Assembly: GCF_002895925.1 (NCBI RefSeq) | Contig: NZ_NWUO01000003.1 | Span: 1 to 64,000, forward strand | Source of the DNA: Mixta theicola | GTDB lineage: Bacteria > Pseudomonadota > Gammaproteobacteria > Enterobacterales > Enterobacteriaceae | Length of the DNA: 64,000 nt | Direction: 5' to 3' | Part shown: positions 10,185 through 20,441 of the stretch, piece after piece | Numbering within the stretch: position 1 is the first letter of the stretch | Layout of the letters: every line of letters begins with the position of its first letter | Position numbers and translations under genes: made by a program | The notes under the pieces: generated by a model | Told to the model about the DNA's origin: nothing | Database searches by the model: none | What the model saw: the letters and a program-made list of their open reading frames with translations, nothing else

Positions 10185-11060
10185 TTATTTTAGAGGGAGT
10201 ACTGCTTTTACTGCGTCGCCAATGTCTGCCAGGCTACGAACGGTTTTTACGCCAGCCGCTTCCAGCGCAGCGAATTTTTCATCCGCCGTGCCTTTACCAC
10301 CGGCAATAATCGCACCAGCGTGGCCCATACGCTTGCCTTTCGGCGCCGTGACGCCAGCAATGTAGCCTACAACCGGTTTGGTAACGTGTTCTTTAATGTA
10401 GGCCGCCGCCTCTTCTTCTGCGCTGCCGCCGATTTCACCGATCATAACGATGGCTTCCGTCTGCGGATCGTCCTGGAACATTTGCAGAATATCGATAAAG
10501 TTGGAGCCAGGAATGGGGTCGCCGCCGATACCTACACAGGTGGACTGGCCGTAGCCAATATCGGTCGTCTGCTTCACCGCTTCATAGGTCAGCGTACCGG
10601 AACGTGAAACGATACCGATGCGGCCCGGCTGATGAATGTGGCCCGGCATGATGCCGATTTTACATTCGCCTGGGGTGATAACGCCCGGACAGTTCGGACC
10701 AATCATGCGTACGCCCGCTTCATCCAGCTTCACTTTTACCGTCAGCATATCCAGCGTCGGGATCCCTTCGGTAATAGTGATAATCAGCTTGATGCCAGCA
10801 TCGATGGCTTCCAGGATGCCGTCTTTACAGAAAGGCGCCGGAACATAGATAACGGACGCCGTTGCGCCGGTCGCTTCTACCGCCTCGCGTACGGTATTAA
10901 ATACCGGCAGGCCAAGATGCGTGGTGCCGCCTTTGCCTGGCGTTACGCCGCCAACCAGCTGCGTACCATAGGCCAGCGCCTGTTCAGAGTGGAATGTACC
11001 CTGGCCGCCGGTAAAGCCCTGGCAGATAACTTTGGTGTTTTTGTCGATCAAAATGGACAT
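10185..11060 (-). CDS. sucD: Succinyl-CoA synthetase alpha subunit
   Basis: With SucC converts succinyl-CoA, ADP and phosphate to succinate, CoA and ATP in the TCA cycle. The 291 residues include the CoA-binding N-terminal domain ([11 protein letters not shown]), IGPNCPGVI, and the active-site phosphohistidine segment [11 protein letters not shown] near residue 247. Its ATG overlaps the sucC stop codon by one nucleotide. It is the last gene of the sdhCDAB-sucABCD operon and is followed by a strong terminator. Confidence 0.98.
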   Translation of the reverse strand: MSILIDKNTKVICQGFTGGQGTFHSEQALAYGTQLVGGVTPGKGGTTHLGLPVFNTVREAVEATGATASVIYVPAPFCKDGILEAIDAGIKLIITITEGIPTLDMLTVKVKLDEAGVRMIGPNCPGVITPGECKIGIMPGHIHQPGRIGIVSRSGTLTYEAVKQTTDIGYGQSTCVGIGGDPIPGSNFIDILQMFQDDPQTEAIVMIGEIGGSAEEEAAAYIKEHVTKPVVGYIAGVTAPKGKRMGHAGAIIAGGKGTADEKFAALEAAGVKTVRSLADIGDAVKAVLPLK

Positions 11061-12226
11061 TATTTACCCTCCGCTGCAGCAACAACGCGTTGGGCCGCGT
11101 CGGTCAGGCTGGTTGCTGCAATAATGTTCAGACCGCTGTCCGCCAGTTTCTGTGCGCCCAGCTCAGCGTTGTTCCCTTCAAGACGCACCACTACCGGTAC
11201 GTTGACGCCCACTTCTGCCACCGCGCCGATGATGCCATCAGCAATCAGGTCACAGCGTACGATGCCGCCGAAGATGTTAACGAATACAGCTTTTACCGCG
11301 TCGTCAGACAGGATGATTTTAAAGGCTTCGGTTACGCGCTCTTTAGTTGCGCCGCCGCCAACGTCGAGGAAGTTAGCAGGCTGACCACCGTGATGTTTCA
11401 CGATGTCCATAGTACCCATCGCCAGACCGGCGCCGTTTACCATACAGCCAATGTTGCCTTCCAGCGCAACGTAGTTGAGCTCCCATTGGGTCGCGTGCGC
11501 TTCGCGCGGATCTTCCTGGCTCGGATCGCGCATTTCACGCAGCTCCGGCTGACGGAACATCGCATTACCGTCTGCGCCCAGCTTGCCATCAAGGCAAATC
11601 AGGTCGCCCTGTTTGGTAATAACCAGCGGGTTGATCTCAACCAGCGCCAGGTCACGTTCCAGGAACAGCGTCGCCAGACCCATAAAAATTTTGGTGAACT
11701 GATTGACCTGCTTGCCGCTCAGACCCAGCTTAAACGCCAGCTCGCGCCCCTGATAAGGCTGCGGGCCAGTCAGCGGATCCAGCGCCATTTTATGAATCAG
11801 CTCTGGCGTTTCTTCCGCCACTTTTTCAATCTCGACGCCGCCTTCGGTGGAGGCCATAAACACCACGCGACGTGAGCTACGGTCAACCACGGCGCCGAGG
11901 TAAAGCTCCTGATCAATATCGGTCGCGGCTTCTACCAGAATCTCGTTAACCGGCTGACCTTCCGCATCCGTTTGGTAAGTAACCAGACGTTTACCCAGCC
12001 AGTTTTCAGCAAAAGTACGGATCTCTTCTTTGCTGTTAACTACTTTCACACCGCCCGCTTTACCACGGCCACCGGCATGAACCTGACATTTTACTACCCA
12101 CGGGCCTGCGCCAATTTTTGAGGCCGCTTCTTCCGCTTCACGTGGCGTAGTGCAGGCGTAACCGATCGGTGCCGGTAAGCCATACCGTGCAAACAGCTGT
12201 TTCGCCTGGTACTCGTGTAAGTTCAT
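11060..12226 (-). CDS. sucC: Succinyl-CoA synthetase beta subunit
   Basis: ATP-grasp subunit that binds nucleotide and magnesium. The 388 residues begin [18 protein letters not shown], with the ATP-grasp region in the first 240 residues (including [12 protein letters not shown]) and a C-terminal CoA-ligase-type domain containing [11 protein letters not shown]. It follows sucB after 69 nt, a gap with a GC-rich hairpin, and overlaps sucD by one nucleotide. Length equals the E. coli protein. Confidence 0.98.
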   Translation of the reverse strand: MNLHEYQAKQLFARYGLPAPIGYACTTPREAEEAASKIGAGPWVVKCQVHAGGRGKAGGVKVVNSKEEIRTFAENWLGKRLVTYQTDAEGQPVNEILVEAATDIDQELYLGAVVDRSSRRVVFMASTEGGVEIEKVAEETPELIHKMALDPLTGPQPYQGRELAFKLGLSGKQVNQFTKIFMGLATLFLERDLALVEINPLVITKQGDLICLDGKLGADGNAMFRQPELREMRDPSQEDPREAHATQWELNYVALEGNIGCMVNGAGLAMGTMDIVKHHGGQPANFLDVGGGATKERVTEAFKIILSDDAVKAVFVNIFGGIVRCDLIADGIIGAVAEVGVNVPVVVRLEGNNAELGAQKLADSGLNIIAATSLTDAAQRVVAAAEGK

Positions 12227-12266
12227 GATGTTCTATCCATTCAGGTCTGAAAAGATTAATAAGGTT

Positions 12267-12288
12267 GGGCGCGGCAATGACCGCGCCC
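12267..12288 (-). other. Intercistronic hairpin between sucB and sucC
   Basis: GGGCGCGG and CCGCGCCC form a perfect 8-bp stem with a 6-nt loop in the 69-nt sucB-sucC gap. There is no T run on the minus strand, so it is more likely an mRNA-stability or processing element than a terminator. Confidence 0.6.
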
Positions 12289-12295
12289 GGCAACA

Positions 12296-13507
12296 TTAAA
12301 CGTCCAGCAGCAGGCGCGCCGGATCTTCCAGCATCTCTTTCACCGCCACCAGATAGCCCACGGATTCGCGGCCATCGATCAGACGGTGATCGTAAGAGAG
12401 TGCCAGATACATCATCGGCAGCACCACGACCTGACCATTAACCGCCATTGGGCGATCTTTGATGGCGTGCATGCCCAGAATGGCGCTCTGCGGTGGGTTA
12501 ATGATCGGCGTCGACATCAGCGAACCGAACACGCCGCCGTTGGTGATGGTAAAGTTGCCGCCGGTCAGTTCTTCTACCGTCAGCTTGCCGTCACGGCCTT
12601 TTACCGCCAGCTCTTTAATTTTCTTCTCGATATCCGCCATGCTCAGCGTATCGACATCGCGCAGAACCGGCGTTACCAGGCCACGCGGCGTGGAAACGGC
12701 GATGCTGACGTCAAAGTAGTTGTGATACACCACATCATCACCGTCGATGGAGGCGTTCACTTCCGGATAGCGCTTCAGCGCTTCCACTACCGCTTTGATA
12801 TAGAAGGACATAAAGCCCAGACGCACGCCATGACGCTTCTCGAAGGCATCGCCATACTGCTTGCGCAGATCCATGATCGGCTTCATGTTGACTTCGTTGA
12901 AGGTGGTCAGCATTGCGGTGCTGTTTTTTGCTTCCAGCAGACGCTCGGCAACGCGTTTACGCAGGCGCGTCATCGGTACGCGTTTCTCGCTGCGGCCTGC
13001 CAGCGGCTGCGGTGCGGCAGCCTGCGGCTTCGATTCGGCTTTTGCCGGCTGCTGTTTCAGATGTTTTTCCACATCTTCGCGCGTAATGCGTCCACCCACG
13101 CCGGTGCCTTTAATCGTCGCCGCATCCAGGCTGTGCTCGGCAATCAGTCGGCGAATCGCCGGGCTAAGGGCATCGTTGCTTTCTTCTTCCAGCGAGGCGG
13201 ACTGGCGCTGCGCTGGAGTGGATTCGTTGCTTTCCGCTTTAGCAGAGGTCTCTTTGCCGCCGCTGTTACCCTCTTTCAGGCGTCCCAGAATCTGACGAGA
13301 GGTCACGGTTGCGCCCTCATCTTCCAGCACGGCTTCCAGCACGCCGTCGGCGGAAGCAGGCACTTCCAGCACGACTTTATCGGTCTCGATTTCTACCAGC
13401 ACTTCATCGCGGCTTACTGTATCGCCCGGTTTCTTATGCCAGGTTGCTACAGTGGCATCAGCAACAGATTCAGGCAGGTCGGGAACGAGAATATCTACGC
13501 TACTCAT
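12296..13507 (-). CDS. sucB: Dihydrolipoyl succinyltransferase (E2 of 2-oxoglutarate dehydrogenase)
   Basis: Core of the 2-oxoglutarate dehydrogenase complex, moving the succinyl group from lipoamide to CoA. The 403 residues have a lipoyl domain (1-80, lipoyl-lysine in [12 protein letters not shown]), a Pro/Ala/Ser linker, a peripheral-subunit-binding domain (about 112-150), a second linker, and the catalytic domain with the C-terminal [11 protein letters not shown] motif carrying the active His and Asp. It lies 13 nt after sucA. Confidence 0.98.
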   Translation of the reverse strand: MSSVDILVPDLPESVADATVATWHKKPGDTVSRDEVLVEIETDKVVLEVPASADGVLEAVLEDEGATVTSRQILGRLKEGNSGGKETSAKAESNESTPAQRQSASLEEESNDALSPAIRRLIAEHSLDAATIKGTGVGGRITREDVEKHLKQQPAKAESKPQAAAPQPLAGRSEKRVPMTRLRKRVAERLLEAKNSTAMLTTFNEVNMKPIMDLRKQYGDAFEKRHGVRLGFMSFYIKAVVEALKRYPEVNASIDGDDVVYHNYFDVSIAVSTPRGLVTPVLRDVDTLSMADIEKKIKELAVKGRDGKLTVEELTGGNFTITNGGVFGSLMSTPIINPPQSAILGMHAIKDRPMAVNGQVVVLPMMYLALSYDHRLIDGRESVGYLVAVKEMLEDPARLLLDV

Positions 13508-13520
13508 TATCTTTCCTTAT

Positions 13521-16328
13521 TTAATCAACGTTCAGCGCGTCATTAACCAGGGCTTGCTGCTGTTTCAGGTGTACAAACATGTAACCTACAGCAGGTGAAG
13601 CGGAAGCCGGACGTCCGGCATAACGTAAAGAAGCACCAAAAGGAATCACTTCACGGAAGTGATGCTGGCTGCAATACCAGGCGCCCTGGTTCAGCGGCTC
13701 CTCTTGACACCAAACGAAATCATGCACGTGCGCATAGGGCTGCAGCGCTTCCTGTACCGCTTTGTGCGGGAAAGGATAAAGCTGCTCAATGCGTACGATA
13801 GCGACATCGCTTTGTTCATTTTTGCGACGCTGTTCCAGCAGGTCGTAATAGACCTTGCCGGCGCACAGCACTACGCGTTTCACCGCTTTTGCATCCAGCT
13901 CGTCTACTTCGCCAATCGCTGGCTGGAAGCTGCCGTTTGCCAGCTCATCCAGCGAGGAAACCGCCAGCGGATGACGCAGCAGAGACTTCGGCGACATGAC
14001 CACCAGCGGGCGACGCATACCGCGCAGCGCCTGTCGGCGCAGCATGTGATAAACCTGCGCCGGAGTCGACGGTACGCAGACCTGCATATTCTGCTCTGCG
14101 CACAGCTGGAGATAACGTTCCAGACGGGCCGAGGAGTGCTCCGGTCCCTGTCCTTCATAGCCGTGCGGCAGCAGCATGACCAGGCCACACATACGGCCCC
14201 ATTTTTGCTCGCCGGAGCTGATGAACTGGTCGATAACCACCTGGGCGCCGTTGGCGAAGTCACCGAACTGCGCTTCCCAAATGGCCAGAGTGCGCGGCTC
14301 AGCGGTGGCATAACCATATTCAAACGCCAGCACCGCTTCTTCCGACAGCACGGAGTCCCAGACTCTAAACTGGCCCTGGCCGTTGTGGATATGCTGCAGC
14401 GGCGTATAAGTCGAACCGTTCGCCTGGTTATGAATCACCGCATGGCGATGGAAGAAGGTGCCGCGCCCGGAATCTTCGCCGGAAATACGCACCGGAATGC
14501 CTTCATCCACCAGCGTGGCGTAGGCGAGATTTTCCGCCGCGCCCCAGTCGAACAGCTTATTGCCTGCCGCCATTTCGGCGCGGTCGTTGTAGATCTTCGC
14601 AACGCGCGACTGCACTTCAACCGATTCCGGCACCTGACTGATACGCTTCGCCAGTTCCTGCAGGCGCTTAAAGTCAACTTTTTCCGGGTAGCTTTCATCC
14701 CACTCATGGTTGAGATAAGGCGACCAGGTGAAAGAGTGCAGGCTCATCGGACGCCATTCTGGCACCACGCATTCGCCAGCATCCAGCGCATCACGATAAA
14801 GGTTAACCATTTCCGTGGCGTCTTCCAGATTTATTACCTGCTCCGCTTCCAGACGATCGGCGTAAATTTTACGCGGCGTCGGATGCTTTTTGATTTTCTG
14901 GTACATCACCGGCTGGGTTGCGCTTGGCTCATCCGCTTCGTTATGGCCGTGGCGGCGATAGCAAACCAGATCGATAAAGACGTCGCGCTTAAAGGTATTA
15001 CGGAAGTCGAGCGCCAGGCGGGTAACAAAGGCGACCGCTTCCGGATCGTCCGCATTGACGTGGAAAATAGGCGACTGCACCATTTTGCCGATGTCGGTGC
15101 AGTATTGGGTTGAACGGGCATCTTTCGGGTTTGACGTGGTGAAACCGATCTGGTTGTTAATCACGATACGCACCGTACCGCCCACTTCATAACCGCGCGC
15201 CTGCGACATGTTCAGGGTTTCCTGAACCACGCCCTGGCCAATCACCGCCGCATCGCCATGAATGGTAATCGGCAGCACTTTATTGCTTACCGGCTCATCC
15301 AGACGATCGAGGCGAGCGCGTACCGAGCCCATCACCACCGGACTAACGATCTCCAGGTGCGACGGGTTAAACGCCAGCGCCAGGTGAACCATACCGCCTT
15401 CGGTTTCCACATCGGAAGAGAAGCCCATGTGGTATTTCACGTCGCCGGTGCCAAGATGTTCTTTGTGCTTGCCAGCGAACTCGTCAAACAGATCCTGTGG
15501 TTTTTTACCCAGAACGTTAATCAACACGTTCAGACGGCCACGGTGCGCCATGCCCAGCACCACTTCACGCGTGCCGCTTTTGCCGGCGTGACGGATCATC
15601 TCGCGCAGCATCGGCACCAGCGCATCGCCGCCTTCCAGCGAGAAACGTTTCGCGCCGGGGAATTTGGCGCCCAGATAGCGCTCCAGCCCTTCTGCGGCGG
15701 TCAGCTCTTTCAGGAAGCCTTTTTTCTCTTCAGCCGAGAACGCGGCGTGCCCCACTACCGATTCGATACGCTGCTGAAGCCAGCGTTTTTCATCAGTATT
15801 GGTGATATGCATATATTCCGCGCCGATCGGGCCGCAATAGGTCTGCTTCAGGGCATTAATCAGTTCCCCCAGCGGCAGGCGATCTTTGCCGATAGCAAAA
15901 GAGCCGACATTGAAGGTTTCCTGATAATCCGCCTCGCTTAATCCGTGGAAAGCTGGCTCAAGATCGGATACCTGCTCCTGCTGCCACAGGCCCAGCGGAT
16001 CGAGGTTAGCGTGCTGGTGACCGCGGAAGCGGTAGGCATTGATCAGCTGCAGGACTTTTACCTGTTTAGCATTGGCATCGGGATCGCCAACGGAAGCGGC
16101 GTAACGCGAAGTATCTTTTGCCAGACGACGGAAATAGTCGCGCGTAGAGGAGTGGAACTGCTCAGGCCTGAGCCCGGTGCCGGGAAGCTGTTGGAACATG
16201 TCGCGCCATACAGCATCAACAGAGTCAGGATCGGTGAGAAAATCCTCATAGAGCTGCTCTATGTAAGATTGGTTCGCGCCGGCCAGCCAGGAAGAGTCAA
16301 GCCAGGGCTTCATTGCGCTGTTCTGCAT
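13521..16328 (-). CDS. sucA: 2-Oxoglutarate dehydrogenase E1 component
   Basis: Thiamine-diphosphate enzyme that decarboxylates 2-oxoglutarate and succinylates the lipoyl group of SucB. The 935 residues include the N-terminal E2-binding segment (MQNSAMKPWLDSS), GMAHRGRLNVL, the HGDAAVIGQGVVQE region near residue 313, and the transketolase-like C-terminal half. It is preceded by a 256-bp gap after sdhB containing two dyads. As in E. coli it is probably transcribed both from the sdh promoter and locally. Confidence 0.98.
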   Translation of the reverse strand: MQNSAMKPWLDSSWLAGANQSYIEQLYEDFLTDPDSVDAVWRDMFQQLPGTGLRPEQFHSSTRDYFRRLAKDTSRYAASVGDPDANAKQVKVLQLINAYRFRGHQHANLDPLGLWQQEQVSDLEPAFHGLSEADYQETFNVGSFAIGKDRLPLGELINALKQTYCGPIGAEYMHITNTDEKRWLQQRIESVVGHAAFSAEEKKGFLKELTAAEGLERYLGAKFPGAKRFSLEGGDALVPMLREMIRHAGKSGTREVVLGMAHRGRLNVLINVLGKKPQDLFDEFAGKHKEHLGTGDVKYHMGFSSDVETEGGMVHLALAFNPSHLEIVSPVVMGSVRARLDRLDEPVSNKVLPITIHGDAAVIGQGVVQETLNMSQARGYEVGGTVRIVINNQIGFTTSNPKDARSTQYCTDIGKMVQSPIFHVNADDPEAVAFVTRLALDFRNTFKRDVFIDLVCYRRHGHNEADEPSATQPVMYQKIKKHPTPRKIYADRLEAEQVINLEDATEMVNLYRDALDAGECVVPEWRPMSLHSFTWSPYLNHEWDESYPEKVDFKRLQELAKRISQVPESVEVQSRVAKIYNDRAEMAAGNKLFDWGAAENLAYATLVDEGIPVRISGEDSGRGTFFHRHAVIHNQANGSTYTPLQHIHNGQGQFRVWDSVLSEEAVLAFEYGYATAEPRTLAIWEAQFGDFANGAQVVIDQFISSGEQKWGRMCGLVMLLPHGYEGQGPEHSSARLERYLQLCAEQNMQVCVPSTPAQVYHMLRRQALRGMRRPLVVMSPKSLLRHPLAVSSLDELANGSFQPAIGEVDELDAKAVKRVVLCAGKVYYDLLEQRRKNEQSDVAIVRIEQLYPFPHKAVQEALQPYAHVHDFVWCQEEPLNQGAWYCSQHHFREVIPFGASLRYAGRPASASPAVGYMFVHLKQQQALVNDALNVD

Positions 16329-16494
16329 TGTGATCCCTTAAGCATTACATGCTTTTTTCGAGGTTTCATTGTTGCCGGGTTACCGGCTTGCCCAACGCTG
16401 TGTCGCGCACCTGCTTGTAAAGTGCCCGTCACAGCCAGATCCAGTTCATCGATACGAGCGCGCTGGGCAATCGATGCCCTGGCCCGTAAGGGAA

Positions 16495-16572
16495 CCTTGG
16501 TAAGGTTTTTCATCGTGTTGTGACAGACCTTACCAGGGTCTCCGTAAAACATCCGGGAACCTGAGTTCCCGG
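16495..16572 (-). other. Two dyads in the sdhB-sucA gap
   Basis: Arms 16495-16506 and 16527-16538 are 11/12 complementary (CCTTGGTAAGGT versus ACCTTACCAGGG). A second hairpin at 16553-16572 (CCGGGAA, 6-nt loop, TTCCCGG) lies just after the sdhB stop codon, followed only by a short TTTT. They may cause partial termination or RNA processing between sdh and suc. I see no gene in this 256-bp gap. Confidence 0.5.
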
Positions 16573-16584
16573 ATAACTTTGCCG

Positions 16585-17301
16585 TTACGCGTTACGCTGT
16601 AGCAGCATCGACTTAATATGGCCGATGGCGCGCGTTGGGTTCAGCCCTTTCGGACAAACGCTGACGCAGTTCATAATGCTATGGCAGCGGAATACGCTGA
16701 AAGCATCGCTAAGATCGTCCAGACGCGCATTGGTCTCGGTATCACGGCTGTCGATCAGGAAGCGATAGGCCGCCAGCAGTCCCGCAGGGCCGACGAATTT
16801 GTCCGGGTTCCACCAGAACGACGGGCACGACGTCGAGCAACAGGCGCACAAAATACACTCATACAAACCATCCAGGTGAGCACGGTCTTCCGGCGTTTGC
16901 AGATGCTCGCGGGCGGGCGGATTTTCGCCATTATTCAATAGGTAAGGCTTAATCTTCTCATACTGCTTGTAGAACTGCCCCATGTCCACGACTAAGTCGC
17001 GAACCACCGGCAGGCCCGGCAGCGGACGGATAACGATTTTTTTCTTGCCGTTGTCCAGCGCTGAAACCGGGGTAATGCAGGCCAGTCCGTTACGACCGTT
17101 CATATTCAGGCCGTCAGAGCCGCAAACGCCCTCACGGCAGGAGCGACGAAAGGCCAGCGTAGGGTCTTTCTCTTTCAGCTTAATCAGCGCGTCCAGCAGC
17201 ATCATGTCGCGACCGTCTTCCGCTTCCAGGGTGTAATCCTGCATGCGCGGCGCGTCATCCACGTCCGGGTTATAACGATAAATGGAAAATTCGAGTCTCA
17301 T
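16585..17301 (-). CDS. sdhB: Succinate dehydrogenase iron-sulfur subunit
   Basis: Passes electrons from the SdhA flavin to ubiquinone through three clusters. The 238 residues carry the [2Fe-2S] ligands C55, C60, D63 and C75 (SCREGVCGSD...NGLAC), and the [4Fe-4S]/[3Fe-4S] cysteines in CILCACCSTSCP and CHSIMNCVSVCPKG. The conserved Asp at 63 is normal for enterobacteria. The gene lies 17 nt after sdhA and before the sucA gap. Confidence 0.98.
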   Translation of the reverse strand: MRLEFSIYRYNPDVDDAPRMQDYTLEAEDGRDMMLLDALIKLKEKDPTLAFRRSCREGVCGSDGLNMNGRNGLACITPVSALDNGKKKIVIRPLPGLPVVRDLVVDMGQFYKQYEKIKPYLLNNGENPPAREHLQTPEDRAHLDGLYECILCACCSTSCPSFWWNPDKFVGPAGLLAAYRFLIDSRDTETNARLDDLSDAFSVFRCHSIMNCVSVCPKGLNPTRAIGHIKSMLLQRNA

Positions 17302-17318
17302 CGTCTCTTCTCCGCAAA

Positions 17319-19085
17319 TTAGTAGGTACGCACTTTCGGCGGGAAAGCGGCGCGCAGTTTCGGCTGCATGTTCACCTCACGGCGCGTCATGCTTTCGGTT
17401 TGCGGCAGATAGAGCGAATGGCACAGCCAGTTCTCATCGTCACGTTCCGGGTAGTCAAAACGGCTATGGGCGCCGCGGCTCTCCGTGCGGTAATTCGCTG
17501 CCACGGCGGTAGCAAAAGCGGTTTCCATCAGATTATCCAGCTCCAGGCATTCGATGCGCTGGGTATTAAAATCGCTGGAACGATCGTCAAGGCGCGCAGA
17601 CTTCAGGCGCTCACGGATCTGCTTCAGATCTGCCAGCCCTTGCGCCATCGCATCGCCTTCGCGGAACACGGAGAAGTTATTCTGCATGCAGCTTTGCAGC
17701 GCCTTACGGATTTCAACCGGATCTTCACCCGTAGTGTTGTTATCCCAGCGATGATAACGCGCCATTGCGGCATCAATATCTTCCGGCGTTGCATCGCGCA
17801 GCGGCCCCTGCTCCTGAATTGACTCCAGCAGATGCAGGCCCGCCGCACGGCCAAAGACCACCAGATCCAGCAGCGAGTTGCCGCCCAGGCGGTTAGCGCC
17901 GTGTACCGATACGCAGGCGATTTCGCCGACGGCGAACAGACCCGGCACCACTACGTCTTCACCTTTTTCATTCAGGGTCAGCGCCTGGCCGCTTACTTTG
18001 GTCGGAATGCCGCCCATCATATAGTGGCAGGTTGGGATAACCGGAATCGGCTCTTTCACCGGGTCAGCGTGAGCAAAGGTACGGGACAGTTCAAGAATGC
18101 CCGGCAGACGCGACTCCAGCACCTCTTTACCCAGATGATCCAGCTTCAGTTTAATGTGCGGGCCCCACGGGCCTTCACAGCCACGGCCTTCACGGATTTC
18201 AATCATCATGGAACGCGCAACCACGTCACGGCCCGCCAGATCTTTGGCGTTCGGCGCGTAACGCTCCATAAAGCGTTCGCCATGTTTATTCAGGAGATAG
18301 CCGCCTTCGCCACGGCAGCCTTCGGTCACCAGCACGCCGGCACCGGCGATGCCGGTCGGGTGGAACTGCCACATCTCCATATCCTGCACCGGCACGCCCG
18401 CGCGCAGCGCCATACCGACGCCGTCGCCGGTATTAATATGGGCGTTGGTCGTGGATTGATAGATACGGCCCGCGCCGCCGGTCGCCAGCACCGTCGCTTT
18501 CGCTTTGAAATAGACCACTTCGCCCGTTTCAATACTCAGCGCGGTACAGCCCACCACGGCGCCATCCTGGTTTTTCACCAGATCCAGCGCATACCATTCG
18601 GAGAAAATGGTGGTTTTGTTTTTCAGGTTCTGCTGATATAGCGTGTGCAGCAGCGCATGGCCGGTACGGTCAGCCGCCGCCGCGGTGCGTGCCGCCTGCT
18701 CGCCGCCGAAGTTACGCGACTGGCCGCCGAACGGGCGCTGATAAATGCGGCCATCGTCCAGACGGGAGAACGGCAGACCCATATGCTCCAGCTCCAGAAT
18801 CGCTTCCGGACCGGTTTTACACATATATTCGATCGCGTCCTGGTCACCGATATAGTCGGAACCTTTTACGGTATCGTACATGTGCCATTCCCAGTTATCC
18901 TCATGGGTATTACCCAGCGCAACGGTAATGCCGCCCTGCGCGGAAACGGTATGGGAACGGGTAGGGAAAACTTTAGACAGCAGGGCACAGCTTTGGCCCG
19001 ACTGTGAAATCTGCAGGGCCGCACGCATACCTGCGCCGCCTGCCCCGATAACTACGGCATCAAACTCTCTGACTGGCAAATTCAT
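17319..19085 (-). CDS. sdhA: Succinate dehydrogenase flavoprotein subunit
   Basis: Oxidises succinate to fumarate with covalently bound FAD. The product from the ATG at 19085 is 588 residues, the E. coli length, with the dinucleotide-binding GAGGAGMR near the N-terminus and FAD-attachment His45 in [13 protein letters not shown]. An in-frame GTG/ATG extension of 29 codons runs back into sdhD. I rejected it because it lacks similarity to the family. The chosen start is 2 nt after the sdhD stop codon. Confidence 0.98.
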   Translation of the reverse strand: MNLPVREFDAVVIGAGGAGMRAALQISQSGQSCALLSKVFPTRSHTVSAQGGITVALGNTHEDNWEWHMYDTVKGSDYIGDQDAIEYMCKTGPEAILELEHMGLPFSRLDDGRIYQRPFGGQSRNFGGEQAARTAAAADRTGHALLHTLYQQNLKNKTTIFSEWYALDLVKNQDGAVVGCTALSIETGEVVYFKAKATVLATGGAGRIYQSTTNAHINTGDGVGMALRAGVPVQDMEMWQFHPTGIAGAGVLVTEGCRGEGGYLLNKHGERFMERYAPNAKDLAGRDVVARSMMIEIREGRGCEGPWGPHIKLKLDHLGKEVLESRLPGILELSRTFAHADPVKEPIPVIPTCHYMMGGIPTKVSGQALTLNEKGEDVVVPGLFAVGEIACVSVHGANRLGGNSLLDLVVFGRAAGLHLLESIQEQGPLRDATPEDIDAAMARYHRWDNNTTGEDPVEIRKALQSCMQNNFSVFREGDAMAQGLADLKQIRERLKSARLDDRSSDFNTQRIECLELDNLMETAFATAVAANYRTESRGAHSRFDYPERDDENWLCHSLYLPQTESMTRREVNMQPKLRAAFPPKVRTY

Positions 19086-19087
19086 TC

Positions 19088-19435
19088 TCACGCACCCCAC
19101 ACCACAACAGTTCCATAAATTGCATAAACCAACAGCGCAACAACGATGACCAGCTGCAGAAGCAGACGCCATGCCAGCGGTTTAATATAGTCCGTCAGCA
19201 CCTGCCACATGCCGATCCAGCCGTGAATAACGGTAGAAAACAGCGTCAGCAGGGTAAAGACTTTGGTAAAAGAAGAGGCGAAGAAGGCGCGCCAGATATC
19301 ATAGGTCAGCGTATCTGACACAATAATGAAGCCGAGAATATATAAGGTGTAGAGCGTAATGAGGATTGCAGTGGCACGCAGCAGCAGCCAGTCCTGCACG
19401 CCATTACGACCCAGTGCAGTAGCATTGCTTACCAT
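19088..19435 (-). CDS. sdhD: Succinate dehydrogenase membrane anchor subunit
   Basis: Anchors SdhAB to the inner membrane and, with SdhC, forms the haem b and quinone sites. The 115 residues have three membrane helices (about 16-36, 58-78 and 90-112). The [13 protein letters not shown] segment carries the conserved haem-ligand His and the Asp-Tyr pair. It overlaps the end of sdhC by 7 nt, which suggests coupled translation. Confidence 0.97.
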   Translation of the reverse strand: MVSNATALGRNGVQDWLLLRATAILITLYTLYILGFIIVSDTLTYDIWRAFFASSFTKVFTLLTLFSTVIHGWIGMWQVLTDYIKPLAWRLLLQLVIVVALLVYAIYGTVVVWGA

Positions 19436-19818
19436 ACGAGGACTCCAGCCAGAATTGAAAGCACGACAGTAATACCAAAACAGATACGCGCAGAGCTATT
19501 GCCGACATGCTGCGTTTCCGCCAGGTAACCGAAATCCATTAACATATGACGGATACCGCCAACAGTATGCCAGGCCAGCGCGGTGAGGATGCCCCACATA
19601 ATGAACTTAGCGAAAAAGCTGTTCATCACGGCAGATGCCTGCAGGAAGCCTTCAGGTGAGGAGAGCGAGAGCCCCAGTAGCCAGAGCAGGATACCGACGG
19701 CCACAAAACTAATGACGCCGGAAACGCGGTGGAGAATGGACGCTATTGCAGTAACGGGAAACCGGATCGTAGTGAGATCCAAGTTGACAGGTCTTTGTTT
19801 TTTCACGGTTTTGCCCAC
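19429..19818 (-). CDS. sdhC: Succinate dehydrogenase cytochrome b556 subunit
   Basis: Membrane subunit binding haem b556 and quinone. The 129 residues match the family length, with SILHRVSGV (quinone-site Ser/Arg), three helices and HTVGGIRH containing the haem-ligand His. Translation starts at GTG. The better ribosome site GGAGGAAG is about 20 nt upstream, with only AAAGG close to the GTG. It is the first gene of the sdh-suc operon, with a leader of about 145 nt from the predicted promoter. Confidence 0.95.
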   Translation of the reverse strand: MGKTVKKQRPVNLDLTTIRFPVTAIASILHRVSGVISFVAVGILLWLLGLSLSSPEGFLQASAVMNSFFAKFIMWGILTALAWHTVGGIRHMLMDFGYLAETQHVGNSSARICFGITVVLSILAGVLVW

Positions 19819-19969
19819 ACAGCCTTTCTTATTTTGCTTCCTCCGGGCCTGAAGGTGATAGCCGATCGCGACTCGTGCACCGGCACCATAACAGCAACAT
19901 CCAGTGTTAATTGAAGCGGTAAAACGCTGGGTGGCTCCTGGTGTCAGGGTATTCCGGAGACCTGGCGGC

Positions 19970-19998
19970 AGTATAGGACGATCACATTCTCATTACAA
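19970..19998 (-). promoter_or_regulatory. sdhC sigma-70 promoter
   Basis: Minus-strand -35 TTGTAA (19993-19998) and -10 TATACT (19970-19975) are separated by exactly 17 bp. The start would be near 19963, leaving a leader of about 145 nt before the sdhC GTG. The CRP-type site at 20036-20051 would be centred near -80, where CRP acts on sdhC in E. coli. Confidence 0.75.
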
Positions 19999-20035
19999 TT
20001 GCTCTACAAACGCTTTAGCAAGATTTAGGTGGAAC

Positions 20036-20051
20036 AGTGATCGACCTCACG
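20036..20051. promoter_or_regulatory. CRP-type site shared by sdhC and gltA
   Basis: GTGA-TCGACC-TCAC (20037-20050) is a perfect core CRP palindrome. It is placed about 80 bp upstream of the predicted sdhC start and 36-50 bp upstream of a candidate gltA -35. Both operons are CRP-responsive in E. coli, which supports the call. Confidence 0.65.
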
Positions 20052-20085
20052 ATTTTCATATTTTAAACAAATTTAATTATCTGAT

Positions 20086-20115
20086 TTGACAAAAGTTCAA
20101 CAATTCAGTTACAAA
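20086..20115 (+). promoter_or_regulatory. Candidate gltA promoter
   Basis: An exact -35 TTGACA (20086-20091) is followed after 18 bp by TACAAA (20110-20115). A better -10, TATGAT (20133-20138), has only a poor -35. Either would give a leader of about 300 nt before gltA, which is also long in E. coli. Apart from these signals and the sdhC promoter, the 623-bp gap shows no gene. Confidence 0.4.
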
Positions 20116-20441
20116 CTAACGCACGAAAGTTCTATGATGCGTAAAAGTTATGGGGATACACTTTACCCCTAAACACAAGTTATGTAACAGTGTTGAAATT
20201 AAATTGCTAAACGCATCAGGTTATTAGTTAAGGTTCATAATGACCAGCACGGATCTTTAACAACCACAGAACGCATTAGCATCGTGGCTGCCGGAAGCTT
20301 TCCGACCGCGCCCGTCACTCTGTACCCTGCAAGCAAAACATGCCACAGAGTAGATAGTCTGCAATTACTTCACGCAATTCGCAGCATGATGGTAACTTCG
20401 GTGTCAAAGATCCTACAAATATGGCGCTAAGGAGACTGTAA

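Noticed and set aside
12386-15113. Long plus-strand open frames (386 and 484 codons) antisense to sucB and sucA
   Set aside because: Both are by-products of codon bias in sucB/sucA. The composition (Arg, His, Phe, Gln) is typical of complementary-strand translation and no family is recognised.
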